From Ifrita kowaldi (taxonomy: Eukaryota; Chordata; Aves; Passeriformes; Cinclosomatidae), in assembly GCA_013398055.1 (NCBI GenBank), contig VZRS01007522.1, positions 3,230-67,229 on the forward strand: 64,000 bases of DNA. The letters run 5' to 3'. The position numbers and the translations under genes were made by a program. The notes under the pieces were generated by a model, which ran no database searches, was not told the origin of the DNA, and saw nothing but the letters and a program-made list of their open reading frames with translations. Below, piece after piece: positions 10,401 through 20,300 of this stretch (positions are counted from its first letter, which is position 1; each line of letters starts with the position of its first letter).

Positions 10401-13400
10401 ATTTATCCCATATGTGTATATGACTCTTCCCATAAAAAAGCTTTTGCCCAAGTCTGTCTTTGTAACCAGTTTTTCCTGTTTTGGCTTTATTTTTAATATT
10501 TTTTGCTGTCATGCTCTTTTTCTCCACTGCTTTCAAATCCAGACCTGTTTAACCCTTCCAGCCTTCCTGACCTCCACAAGCACAAACATCAGTTCCCTCT
10601 CCATATACTGTCATTCCCTCTCCATCAAGGAAGCAGGAAAAACAGGTTTGTGGTTGGTATTTGTTAACAGAACAAAAACATCAGGTTAAAATTCCTCTGG
10701 GCTTGTTTTTGACTTGGTGAAAAGACGGAGTAAGGGCAGGACTGAGAGCTGAGGACACACACCCAGGCTCCCACCTGAGCTGAGTGGGACACCTGCTCTT
10801 CCTCAGGAATGGGGAGGGGAAAGGCAGCAAATCCGGACTCAGTGAAAGGAAGGGCAGTTTCAGCCATTTCGAAAGAGTCACACCCACCCCAAATTAACAC
10901 CTCTGTTTTAATTTACCTTCGTATCTCCTATTAGAGTAATTTATCTTCCACGTCACATTACACAATGAAAGCTTTGCCAGGGGTTAAGAGTGTTGGACCA
11001 AGCTCACAGGCTTTCCCTGCTTGTAAGTATTCAGCACTTTCACATCAGTTAGATTTCCTGCAAAGGAAGAAAGGACGATTTCTGCTCCTGATTTGTGACA
11101 GGCTGTACAATGGACCCACACTTGTGCCCAGAATAAAAACCTTTCATACTGTATCAAGAAAAACAATTGTGCATATGCCCAGCTTTCCACTGTAGCAAAG
11201 TAGACTTACTGTGTTTGAAGGATGCGTGGGCTAAACACTGCCTTCAGAAAGCTTAAAAAAGTAAATGAGAATTGTTGACAGTGGGCAGGAGCTGGGACAG
11301 TCATTGGTGTCGTTGTGGAACTGCTGCAGCCATTGTTTGGACATCCCACCTCAGGAAGGCTTAACTACTGGACCTTTTCCATCTCCACTCCTAGGAGTTG
11401 GGGATATCTAAGTAAGGAGCATCAGAAAAATTCAGTGAGGGAACCAGGCTGTTGCTACAAGACCACTGGATACTCCTGCTTTCCAATAGCATTTGCTAGG
11501 ATATGCAGATGAAAAGCCCTCATTTGGAAAGGATGAGTCTGAACGCATTTGGGTCTGAACTCATGCAAATTGACTAACTGTGTTTGTTGACTGTAAGTCT
11601 AACAGCAGAAAACTTTTCTGAGGGAAGTTGAGCCACTTGGACCTGAGAGATCCCCTTCTATGCCATATTTTACTCTAGGTTTTTGCTTTTTTGTCCGTTT
11701 TGTTGGGGTTTTTTAGAAAAAACAACAGCACCTCAGATAAATGAGGGTGATTATCAGAGGGAATTCCACTGGAAACATGTACGTTTGGGAACTGGGATCA
11801 TACACCTGAGGGGAAAAACTGCTCACCTTTGTGTATTCTGAACTGTTGCCTTGACAGATCTTTGCTTTGCCCTGCAAGAGACAGTGGCCAAGACATTCAT
11901 GATTTTATTGGCATCTATCATAGACGTCCTCAATCAATCCTCTCCAGGCTGAAGAATTAGGGAAGGTTCCAAGAAAAAGCCCAATTAATGCTTGCGTATT
12001 GGCAAGCCATCCCATACTTTGGATCACATTTCTCATCCCTCTCTGAAGGTTTCCCAGTTCCACATGCCTTTTCCAAGCTGTGAAGAGCAGAACTGCTCGT
12101 GGGTGTGGGCATACCACAGATTTGCACAGGGACAGGGTGAAGATTTCTGATTTCTGACAAGATTTCATTTCTAGAATGAGTCAAGGTCTTTGACCCCTGC
12201 TGATCCCTGTTCCTGCCTTACAGCCCATGACTGTTTCTCTGTGACAGTGGTGAGCACTTAGCCCGTTGTTTCCATGGCAGGCTTTTTCCCATATGCATCA
12301 CTCTGTGTTTATCCACAGTGACACTAATAACGTACCCATCCTGCCTGTTCCCACTGAGCTGCTCTTCAGCTCGTTCATACGCTGTTGTTCAGAGCCCAGT
12401 GCTCCTGCACAGCTCCCTCTCCCTCTTGCCACAGAGCACAGAGAGAGCTGCAGCTTCAAGGGCTGGCTTTCATCCAGGTACCAAGCCAGAGGCAAGGAGG
12501 CAGCATGCCCAGCTCAGGGGTAACAGTGGGGGTGACTATCGAGTACAGACAGAACCTCGGGCTCACACCCCCCTTACCTGACCCTTCACACACGTCCCTG
12601 CTCCTCACAGCCCAGCCAGAATGAACCACTTCTGACCAAAGCCTGTAAAGGCAACTGGCTGCTCCTGGACTTTTCTCTCCAACAGGTGCTCTCAGAAACA
12701 AATGGCCGTGGTTACAAACCTCACATTTCCACCTTCATCCCGTTACTCTGCCTACTCGAGTGACCAATTTACTTGAATGGTTCTTATGACACACTAGTAA
12801 TTTTTCTTGCTATTTGCACCTCTTGTTGTCTCTTTGGGTCAAATGGCAAACCCATGAAAATCAGACTGACCAGCTCTTGGTAGGGTCCTACAACCCCTGA
12901 CAGCATCGCTCAGCTACCGTTGTATCCTTAAGCACAGTCCAGGACCAGTGCTTCCATTGGAAAGATGGAGCTGTTTTTCCTTCCCCTGCTCTGGAGCATT
13001 GGGACTGGGGGATATCTCTGGCCACATTTAGATATCCAGGCTTGTATAGAGAAACCAGAGTTAACAGACACATGGCAAATCCAATAAGTTTAAAAAGGCT
13101 TTTCATGGCTAGGCATGCCAAAAAGAGATGCTAAGATAGGACATGAAGGATTTGGGGGTGTTTTCGATTTGTGTCGTAGGCACATGCTTTATTTATATGT
13201 AGAGTGACTACTCAGTTAATTTTACAGAGCACATAAAAAGGAACTACTTGGTACAAGATCCATTTTTCTGTGAATGTAAAACATGACTAATGAAAGAAAA
13301 CCCATATGTTGTAAGATATTTCATCTGTATCATTTCGGAGTGAATCTGATAAAAGCCGAACAGGACACAAATCTGTATTAAATTAAATCACCCCCATCAA

Positions 13401-15610
13401 ACCCTCCCCCCATATTCATGAAGTCATTAAAGTGATTTGGTGGGTAAATGTAAGATTGGAAAATCAGTTTATTGATAAACTGCAGGATTTAAAAAAAAAA
13501 TAAAAGCAGTGGCAAAGAGTAGTAGCACATTTTAAAAGTTACTATGATACCAAATGCAAGGCCAGGGTAGAAACGTGTGTTGGTTAAATTATCCTGCAGA
13601 TTTCAAAATATTTCAGACCATGTCAGCAAGGAAGCAGAAGAGTTCAGAACTAAGTTCCCAGGGAGGGCACACAAACAATGATTCAAAAAGGAAGCTTGGG
13701 AAATGTGGGGAAATGCTCAGTAATTACTTTTTCGTTTGTTTAGCTTCATTCAAAACAATTCAACAAGGGAACATGAAACACAAAAATTAGAGCAAACAAC
13801 AGAAAATTAGCTTAGCCCAGACTTCGTTGATTATTTATGAACACCTACTACCTCTGCAAAATAAAACCAACAGATTCCATGCAGACACATGGAATTTCTC
13901 TGCTGAAACACAGGAAGATGCACCTTAAAAACTGTGAGCAAAAGGGAGAGGAAATAATGGGGCTTTTTAAGTGGTAGCCTGACACATTAAAGTCGAGGAA
14001 TTTTCACTTCACAGGAAGATGGATGGAGAACAGTAGATTAGAAGGAGATGAAAGCCAAGGTTCTTCTTCAACTTCTCTGGATAAATTGCTGCAGCCCAAG
14101 GCCTACATTTCTTTATGTAAAGCAAGTGTTTTGGCATGAGAGAGGCAGCAGAGCCCTGCAGAAGTTGTCCCAGGTAGTAGGTGTCAGTCCAAACTGTGGG
14201 GAACAGGAAGGAAAAGACTGGGAGCAAAATGAAGACCACCAAGATAAAATTGCCCACATAAAGGTGGGGTGGGGGCAAGCAACCACCCTCCACATCAGGA
14301 AGTTTATGGCTGGGTGCACAGATGCCATTATAAAACCAGAGGTACTGTGGAAGTGACAGCTCAAAATGGGAAAAAAGGGGATTTTATGAAACAGAGGAGA
14401 GAAGTTACAGGGAGCAGTGCAGTCTGTATTCCTGGAGCACCAGGCAGGAATTGGCCCAGCCAACTCTTCGCTTCTGTGGGGCTGAGGGTCAGACCAGTGG
14501 CAAAGTTCAAACCAGTCTTAGGACACGGCTCTTGGCAGAAATGCTCTTGGAACAGTGCAGGTTAAAAGTTGATAGTGGTTCCTTGCTTCAGCCAAGCCAG
14601 GGAAGCAAATAAAAATACCTTTTCCAATTTATTTCCCACCTCCCTCCCCATTTCTCCCCAAACAGTAGCAGGAGGACCTTGCCACCCACATTTGCACTGT
14701 CCTTAGGAATGCATGTACTTATTTTAGGACAATTTGGAAACCCTTGGGAACATTCCTAATTAATAAACATACTTTCTATTTTCTTTTCCTGAATTCCCCT
14801 GTGGATTTCCATCATCTTCTTTTGCCAGCTATTGTGTACAGAGCCATTCATGATCCAACAGCAAGTCAATCCCTGGAACTCTGGGAATCCTAACCTGGTA
14901 TTACCATTCAAGGGGGGAATTATTCTTTAGACCTCAAAAGCACTTGCCTCTAGGCCTGCTGTTACAGTCCAGCTGTTTTGCCTGGAAGGCAGAAACAGGA
15001 GAACCTCAAAAGATTCTGCCCAGAAAACTCTCCAGTCTGTTGTCTGTACAAGGGACAAGGAGGAACAAGTTCACATGAGTCTCTGGCTGTTTACTAAAAA
15101 TACTGCCAACATGATGCTTCTGATAATTTTGTTTGCAGTACTGGTTCAGAAAGAGGAAGTACAGATGGGTGAGGAGATATAAAAAGACTTTGTTTTTCTT
15201 CTCCTCGTGACATGTTGTGTAACTACAACCCTGGAGAGAGCTGCCAGTGAGGAGAAGCAGCAGGGTCAGCTCTGCTTTGCCCAGTGGGTATCCAGGGAGA
15301 AAGCAATTCTGCTCACCTCAATATCCCTCCCACCTGCCATCCTCTCTGAGTCTAGGATGAAGTTAAAATGTGTTTTTCCTATCCTTGGGTTGTCACCCTA
15401 CCTAGTCAGTTAACAGATTACACTCCCTCAGTAGTCTCCTGTCAGATACCAAAACTGCTTTGCCCACTGTGATCTTGTGCTGAATGTAAATTTAAAAGAT
15501 CGGGCTTCACTGCATAAGTAGCTCAGGTGATCTGATTTAATTTTGCTTGAGAGTTAAAGTTCATACTTTCCAAAAGTCAGAAGGCTTTATCCTTTTGAGA
15601 TATTCAAACC
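7401..15610. other. 8 kb without a supported gene
   Basis: Unassigned non-coding DNA. The largest frames are 7672-8118 minus (148 codons), 8933-9352 minus (139 codons) and 9721-10158 minus (145 codons). All are overlapped by frames on the other strand and none contains a domain or motif I recognise. There is a poly-A tract at 9516-9537 with no visible processed pseudogene upstream. The segment near 9025-9085 (TTTTAGCTGCCTAAAATGGG) may derive from an old interspersed repeat, but I cannot assign it. Confidence 0.5.
9516..9537. repeat. poly-A tract
   Basis: An A-rich run ending in about 16 consecutive A. It could be simple slippage or the tail of an unrecognised retroposed sequence. No target duplication was found around it. 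Confidence 0.8.
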
Positions 15611-15613
15611 CAA

Positions 15614-15694
15614 CAGGATGAGGCCTTGTGCAACCTGCTTGAGCTGACCCTGCTCTGATATCATCTGCTGGGATCATCTGCAGGTCTCCCTCTG
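15614..15694 (+). mobile_element. CR1 LINE 3' end fragment (first of a cluster)
   Basis: The stretch GCAACCTGCTTGAGCTGACC followed by TGCTCTG is typical of the CR1 3' untranslated region just upstream of the terminal repeat. It is followed by a diverged GGATCATCTGCAGGTCTC, which corresponds to the usual 'ggactagatgatctccagaggtc' region. The terminal ATTCTATG units have been lost. Immediately downstream begins a different, internal CR1 segment, so this is a separate copy or a rearranged end. Confidence 0.7.
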
Positions 15695-15697
15695 TAG

Positions 15698-15864
15698 GCA
15701 AAGAGCAGGTTCAGGACCATCTGATGAAACTGGACAGGCACAGGTCTATGGGGCCTGATGACATGCATCCCAGGGTCCCCAGGGAGCTGGCTGATGTCGG
15801 ATCCAAGTCACTCTCCATCACATTTGAAAAGGCATGGCAGTCAGACAAAGTCCCTGGTGAATGG
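15698..15864 (+). mobile_element. CR1 LINE ORF2 reverse-transcriptase segment, part 1
   Basis: The frame reads QDHLMKLDRHRSMGPDDMHP, followed by PRELADV and an FEKAWQ...VPGEW stretch. This is the N-terminal part of the CR1 reverse-transcriptase domain, whose usual form is 'GPDGIHPRVLRELADV...FEKSW...VPEDWKK'. The reading stops being CR1 ORF2 right after the Trp codon at 15862-15864, because another CR1 3' end is inserted there. The ORF2 reading resumes at 16073. This is a dead relic of a much longer element with no 5' region. Confidence 0.88.
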
Positions 15865-16074
15865 AGTTCTTCCCCCAGAGGGTGGTGGGGCACTGAACAG
15901 GCTCCCCAGGGAATGGTCACAGCGGTGAGCCTGTCTGAGTTCAAGAAGTGTTTGGACAATGCTCTCAGGGATGCACAGGGTGGGATTGTTGGTGTGTCCT
16001 GTGCAGGGCCAGGAGTTGGACTCGATGATCCTTGTGGGTCCCTTCCAACTTGACATATTCTGTTGATTCTATGA
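15865..16074 (+). mobile_element. CR1 LINE 3' end nested inside an older CR1
   Basis: This 210-bp segment begins CCCAGAGGGTGGTGGGGCAC, runs through GAGTTCAAGAAGTGTTTGGA and CCAGGAGTTGGACTCGATGA, and ends in ATTCTGTTGATTCTATGA. That is the canonical CR1 3' untranslated region with its short terminal repeat. It sits between two pieces of the reverse-transcriptase frame that join at a Trp-Lys codon pair. TGAATGGA occurs at both junctions (15858-15865 and 16072-16079). It may be a target-site duplication or microhomology used in insertion. The nested copy must be younger than its host. Confidence 0.87.
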
Positions 16075-16530
16075 ATGGAAGAAGGGAAACATCACTCCTA
16101 TTTTCAGAAACAGCAGAAAGGAAGACCTGGGGAACTACAGAGCCTCGCCTCTCTGCCTGGGAAGCTCATGGAGCAGATCCTGACCAGTCTGGTGGCCCTC
16201 TATGAGGGAGTGACTGCACTCCTCAACAAGGGAAGACCAGCTGGTGTCACTTAAGTAGACTTCTCCTTAGGACCAAGGCTTACTAAGGCCTTTGACATGA
16301 TCCCACATGACATCCTGATCCCCAAACAGGAAAGACATGGATTTGAAGGGTGGACCATTCAGTGGATAAGGAATTGGCTGGATGGACACAGCCAGAGAGC
16401 TGTGGTCAAGGGCTCTATGACCAGATGGAGGCTGGTGACAAGTGGTGCCTCTCAGGGTCTGTGCTCAGGACCGGGGCTCTTCAGTATTTCCATCAGTGAC
16501 ACAGACAGTGCAAGTGCCCCCTCAGCTTCT
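16073..16530 (+). mobile_element. CR1 LINE ORF2 reverse-transcriptase segment, part 2
   Basis: The ORF2 reading continues as EWKKGNITPIF, then RKEDLGNYR. After frameshifts and stops it continues as TKAFDMIPHDIL, WTIQWIRNWLDGHSQRAVV and SGASQGLCSGPGLFS. The last of these corresponds to the 'SGVPQGSVLGPLLFN' motif just before the catalytic YADD/FADD box. Sequence fades around 16530, before that box. Roughly 100 bp expected between the 'MEQIL' region and the 'LVALYEGVT' region are missing at about 16180, an internal deletion. Frameshifts and stops make the copy non-functional. Confidence 0.9.
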
Positions 16531-16534
16531 GACT

Positions 16535-16760
16535 GGGCTGCTTCCCCTCTGCTCAAAGGTGTAAGCAAAAAATGCCCCAACCACCAACAATAACAACAAC
16601 AATGGCAACAAAAAAATCCCAACATCTAAACACCAAAGAGAATTATTGAAGGGGTTTAGGTAAGGGAGGTCTGGTAGGTTGTTTGGAATTCATACAAGAA
16701 AGCTGTTAAACTCTGTGATGCACTCAGGGTTTGTGTGGACTTCAGGCCTTTCTAATGATG
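16535..16760. other. unassigned sequence between CR1 and hairpin, with an A/C-rich patch
   Basis: Contains an imperfect AAC-rich stretch (about 16584-16612). No gene. Confidence 0.5.
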
Positions 16761-16763
16761 TTG

Positions 16764-16814
16764 TCAGGATAAATATGCTGTGCCACCCACACATCTCTGC
16801 TATATTTATCCTGA
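16764..16814. repeat. 13-bp perfect inverted repeat (hairpin)
   Basis: TCAGGATAAATAT at 16764-16776 is the exact reverse complement of ATATTTATCCTGA at 16802-16814, with a 25-nt spacer. The right arm overlaps the start of the MIR-like sequence. It may be chance, or a stem-loop of an old non-autonomous element. No terminator role is implied in a eukaryotic genome. Confidence 0.85.
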
Positions 16815-16925
16815 AAACACTCCTGGGAGGCAGGGCAGTCCTGTTTACCCATTAACTCACGGGGAACAGAAACTCAGATGTCCAAGTGACTTGTCCAAGG
16901 TCACCCAGTGACTCTCCGGATCTAA
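16810..16925 (+). mobile_element. MIR-family SINE fragment
   Basis: The run AAGTGACTTGTCCAAGGTCA followed by CCCAG is the MIR hallmark (usual form 'aagtgacttgcccaaggtcacacag'). Upstream, ACTCCTGGGAGGCAGGGCAG, TTTACCCATT and GAACAGAAACTCAG follow the MIR order ('accctgtgaggtaggta', 'ccccattttacag', 'gaaactgaggc'). It is the 3' half of the element, without its tRNA-derived head. MIR is an ancient amniote SINE and rare in birds. The core is well enough preserved to be readable, though no function can be inferred. Confidence 0.75.
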
Positions 16926-16929
16926 TGCC

Positions 16930-17295
16930 GTTGTAACTATGCCTTCCTTCCTCTTGCCTACACAAGAGATTTGTGCCTCTCCTGTCCACTGCATTAGGGC
17001 AACTTTGGAAGGCAGACAAGCAGAGAGGCCCCTGTCATGTAACCCTACAAGCAATGGGACCTCAGTGACTCTGCCAGTGGAAATTCCGTATGGATACTGA
17101 CTCCATATCAACCAGATATGGAACTGTTGTCTGCCTTCGTCTCATTCAGGTTTTAGGCTCCTGTTCTACAAGTAGGTGATAACAGGGGCAAAGTACAGCG
17201 CTGTGTGTGACTGAGGCACTCACCAGAGTAAGGCCTGAACAGAGATGGCTGGTCTGAGAACTTGTGCCTTGCCAAAAGGTTCTTCTGGACTTGCA
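16930..17295. other. unassigned non-coding sequence
   Basis: No gene or repeat recognised between the MIR fragment and the microsatellite. Confidence 0.5.
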
Positions 17296-17296
17296 T

Positions 17297-17316
17297 TTAT
17301 TATTATTGTCATTATT

Positions 17317-17349
<33 letters not shown>

Positions 17350-17366
17350 ATTATTATTATTATTAG
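17297..17366. repeat. TTA/TTG compound trinucleotide microsatellite
   Basis: TTA units, then about nine TTG units, then TTA units again. On the minus strand this gives the Asn run in the frame 17146-17430, which is an artefact rather than a poly-Asn protein. Likely polymorphic. Confidence 0.93.
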
Positions 17367-17369
17367 GAT

Positions 17370-20300
17370 TGCTATTCCTATGGGATCCCCAGTGGACTGA
17401 GAGGATCATGAAATAGGAGATACAAGGCAAATGCCATGCAAAGGATTTCTGGAGAAAACGTCAATGGGCCTGAGGGGGGCTTGGAAAGGGGTGGTCAGTC
17501 CCTCCCTCAGTTAAGCCCTTACTCTCCATGAGGTCAGGATCTGTCCATGGGAGACTTCCTTTCATGGTGGAAGCTGCACCTTGGTGCATAAGCGAGACTC
17601 TGGAATCATCTCTTGGTCAAGCTGGTGCTTCAGCAGCCCCACAACACCCTCGAACCCAGCCCTGAGCACTTTGGTCCCATGGCTTCCCCTGCTCTCGCAT
17701 CTCACCATGGGGGAGAGAGGGAGAGAAGAATATTGACAGTGAAACAAGGGCAGGGAGTCCTCCATCAACTGAGTCCAGTAATTGTAAGGTGGCTCACTCC
17801 GCTTTGGCAGCTCTTGGGCATCACCATTGAAGTGATCCACCCACGGGAGAGGAGTTGAGGAAGGCAAGAAAAGCTCAGTGGAGGCATGGAATGGGTTGCC
17901 ATATACATGGCCTGAAGGTCTGAGTGCCCTGGGGAGCTCTCAAGGCTTTTCGTGTGTCAAATGGAGGCACAGCATCATCAGTCTTTGTGTGATCCTTCTG
18001 TGATTCCTGAGGCCACAGGTGTGCTCGTGGAAACTGAGCTTCAGTCAGCTCCTAATGCAGACTGTTCTCAATACAGGACAGAGGAGGGATGGGTCAGCAA
18101 AGGTGGATTTTTTTCAACAACAGAAAGATTTGTAGTTTGACAGGCTTGTAGTAAACATAAATTATCAAGCAGGTCATGGCTCAGATCCTGAAACTTTACA
18201 GCAGCAGCTACTAAAGAGTAATGGTGGGGATTCCCCTCGTATGCTGAACTGGAGCTATAATTAGACCATTTAGATATTATCTTCCTAACAGACAAAATTG
18301 CTCAGCTCCACAATGCCCGCTGATTCTGGAAGTTCCCCCACATATTTATTTACACTGAAGGAAAGATCTGAACTCTGTTTTCTTTGCTGCAGCAAAAATC
18401 CCTCTTACGTCATGGGATCCCTACCCCAAATACCCCAAGTAACTCAGGATTAGCCTTGCAGACACTGGGAATGAGAAGATACCTAGTTATTTACAGTGTT
18501 CTCCTCTTACCTTCCCCCTCTGCTTCCATCCCTCAGGGAGTTGCTCCCTTTTGGGTGAAGAGTTGTAAACAATACAATACACATTACAAATTGTGTGTGC
18601 GGAGAGGATGGGTAATTGTTTTGAAAATAAGAACTACTACATAACCACTCCCTTCATGGCTACCAAGAATTGCCTTCAACTCCCAAACAAGCTGCCAGTT
18701 ACTGCATTTCCACACAACATGGATGGACCAGACCTTCCTCCAAGCTCCTTTGCCATCCCACTCTCGGTGAAACTGGGTTAGCCTGTTTCAGGACAGTTCT
18801 GAAAAATCTCATGTGTGTAACAGCCTGAACTCACTTCCAAGCAAAATTCAGTTTGCAATGGCATTTAGGCATCATCCTGTCAGCTACACTCCCAACCTGT
18901 TATTCCATCTGCCACCAGAGAAATATAGATGTCCATTTTGGTCTGATTTTCATACTAATGGGAACTATTGGACACTCAATTCAATATTCAATATTATTGC
19001 CTTGTAAAGTAAAAACATCACAATTATTTAAAGTGGTGGTTAATTAACACCTTGCATCTCCTCTAATCTCATCACAGTAACATGAAAGGAGACTTTACCC
19101 CACCTCCCTGGATAGAAATGCAAGCTGAACTCGTGCAGATTGCTTCAGGCCGTTCTCACCCAGCTTGCAGCCCTGTTCCACTGCAGGCAGCAGGGTCTGT
19201 ATCTTCTTGGCAAGTTCACTCCTTTCAGAGTTGGGAAAATAGAAGGAAAGAAAGAACTGCCTTGTTTGACAGCTGATGACAAGGGAATTTGAATTCTTTT
19301 GTCTTGCTGTTGTCAAAAACAGGAGTGTTTGCAGAGACTTGCTCTATGGGGTAAATCTTGAGCTCATTGCAGGATGAGAAGCCTAAAATTAGTGCTTTTT
19401 CTTACATCCTTGTTACCCTTGTTGAGGGTGTAATTTTTCACTTTTGCAGGACAGAGGCAACCTGGGGGGAGAAAGCCAGGAAGAGAAGGGCATGGGCAGT
19501 CAAAAGAAATTGCAAAAAAAGATCAGGATATTGCCACCATGGAACAATTCCTGGGTGAATCAATTATGAAAGAGTTGAGATTTCAGGTCTCTGACAGACA
19601 TTTGCAGTGGAGCTTTAAGAGGAAGGGTATGCCCAGCTGGGCAGGAGAGGAACCTGTGGGCTGCTGCTTTGAGGAAGAAGTATTATTTTGAGCTTTCCTC
19701 TGTAGTAAGAGCCAAAAAAAAGCCCAGAGAGAAGTGGGCTCCCTCTTGACTCTCCCACGGCCTGGCTCATGGCTGTAGCATCACTCTCTGGCTGTTGTTT
19801 TGGTTGCCCCTGACCTCTTGGTGATGGTCACAAACCACAGGGGAAGTTTCTCCTCACTTGACACCTTCTGCCCCCTAACAAACACCTCCCAAGGAGCCTC
19901 CCAAGGTGCCTGCAGGAGTAGACATGACTTACACCTTACCTGTGGATGGCAGGAGTAACTTCAAACCTCCTTTCTTACTTAATTAGTCATCCGAATTGTC
20001 CAGCTAGATGTGCAGCAATGGTACCCTCTGCATATCTGGACACTTGCTAAAGACACTGGACTTGCTGGACTCTTGCTTGTTAAAGAGATGCCAAAGCTGC
20101 CAGCCCCAAGGTGAGCCTGATTACCCATCCATGAGCAGCTCCAAATGTTTTCCAGCCTGAAGGAGAGGGACCAGGAAGGACTCGCTGCTTAGACCACTTC
20201 TATGAACCAGGTTTCTATCAAAGCAATCCAAAGCTTTGTTCACAACTCTGGCCAAACCTGAATTTCTTTGGTGTTTGGAAAAAAGCTACCACTTTTACAG

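Noticed and set aside
17146..17430. Poly-Asn protein on the minus strand
   Set aside because: Translation of the TTG/TTA microsatellite.
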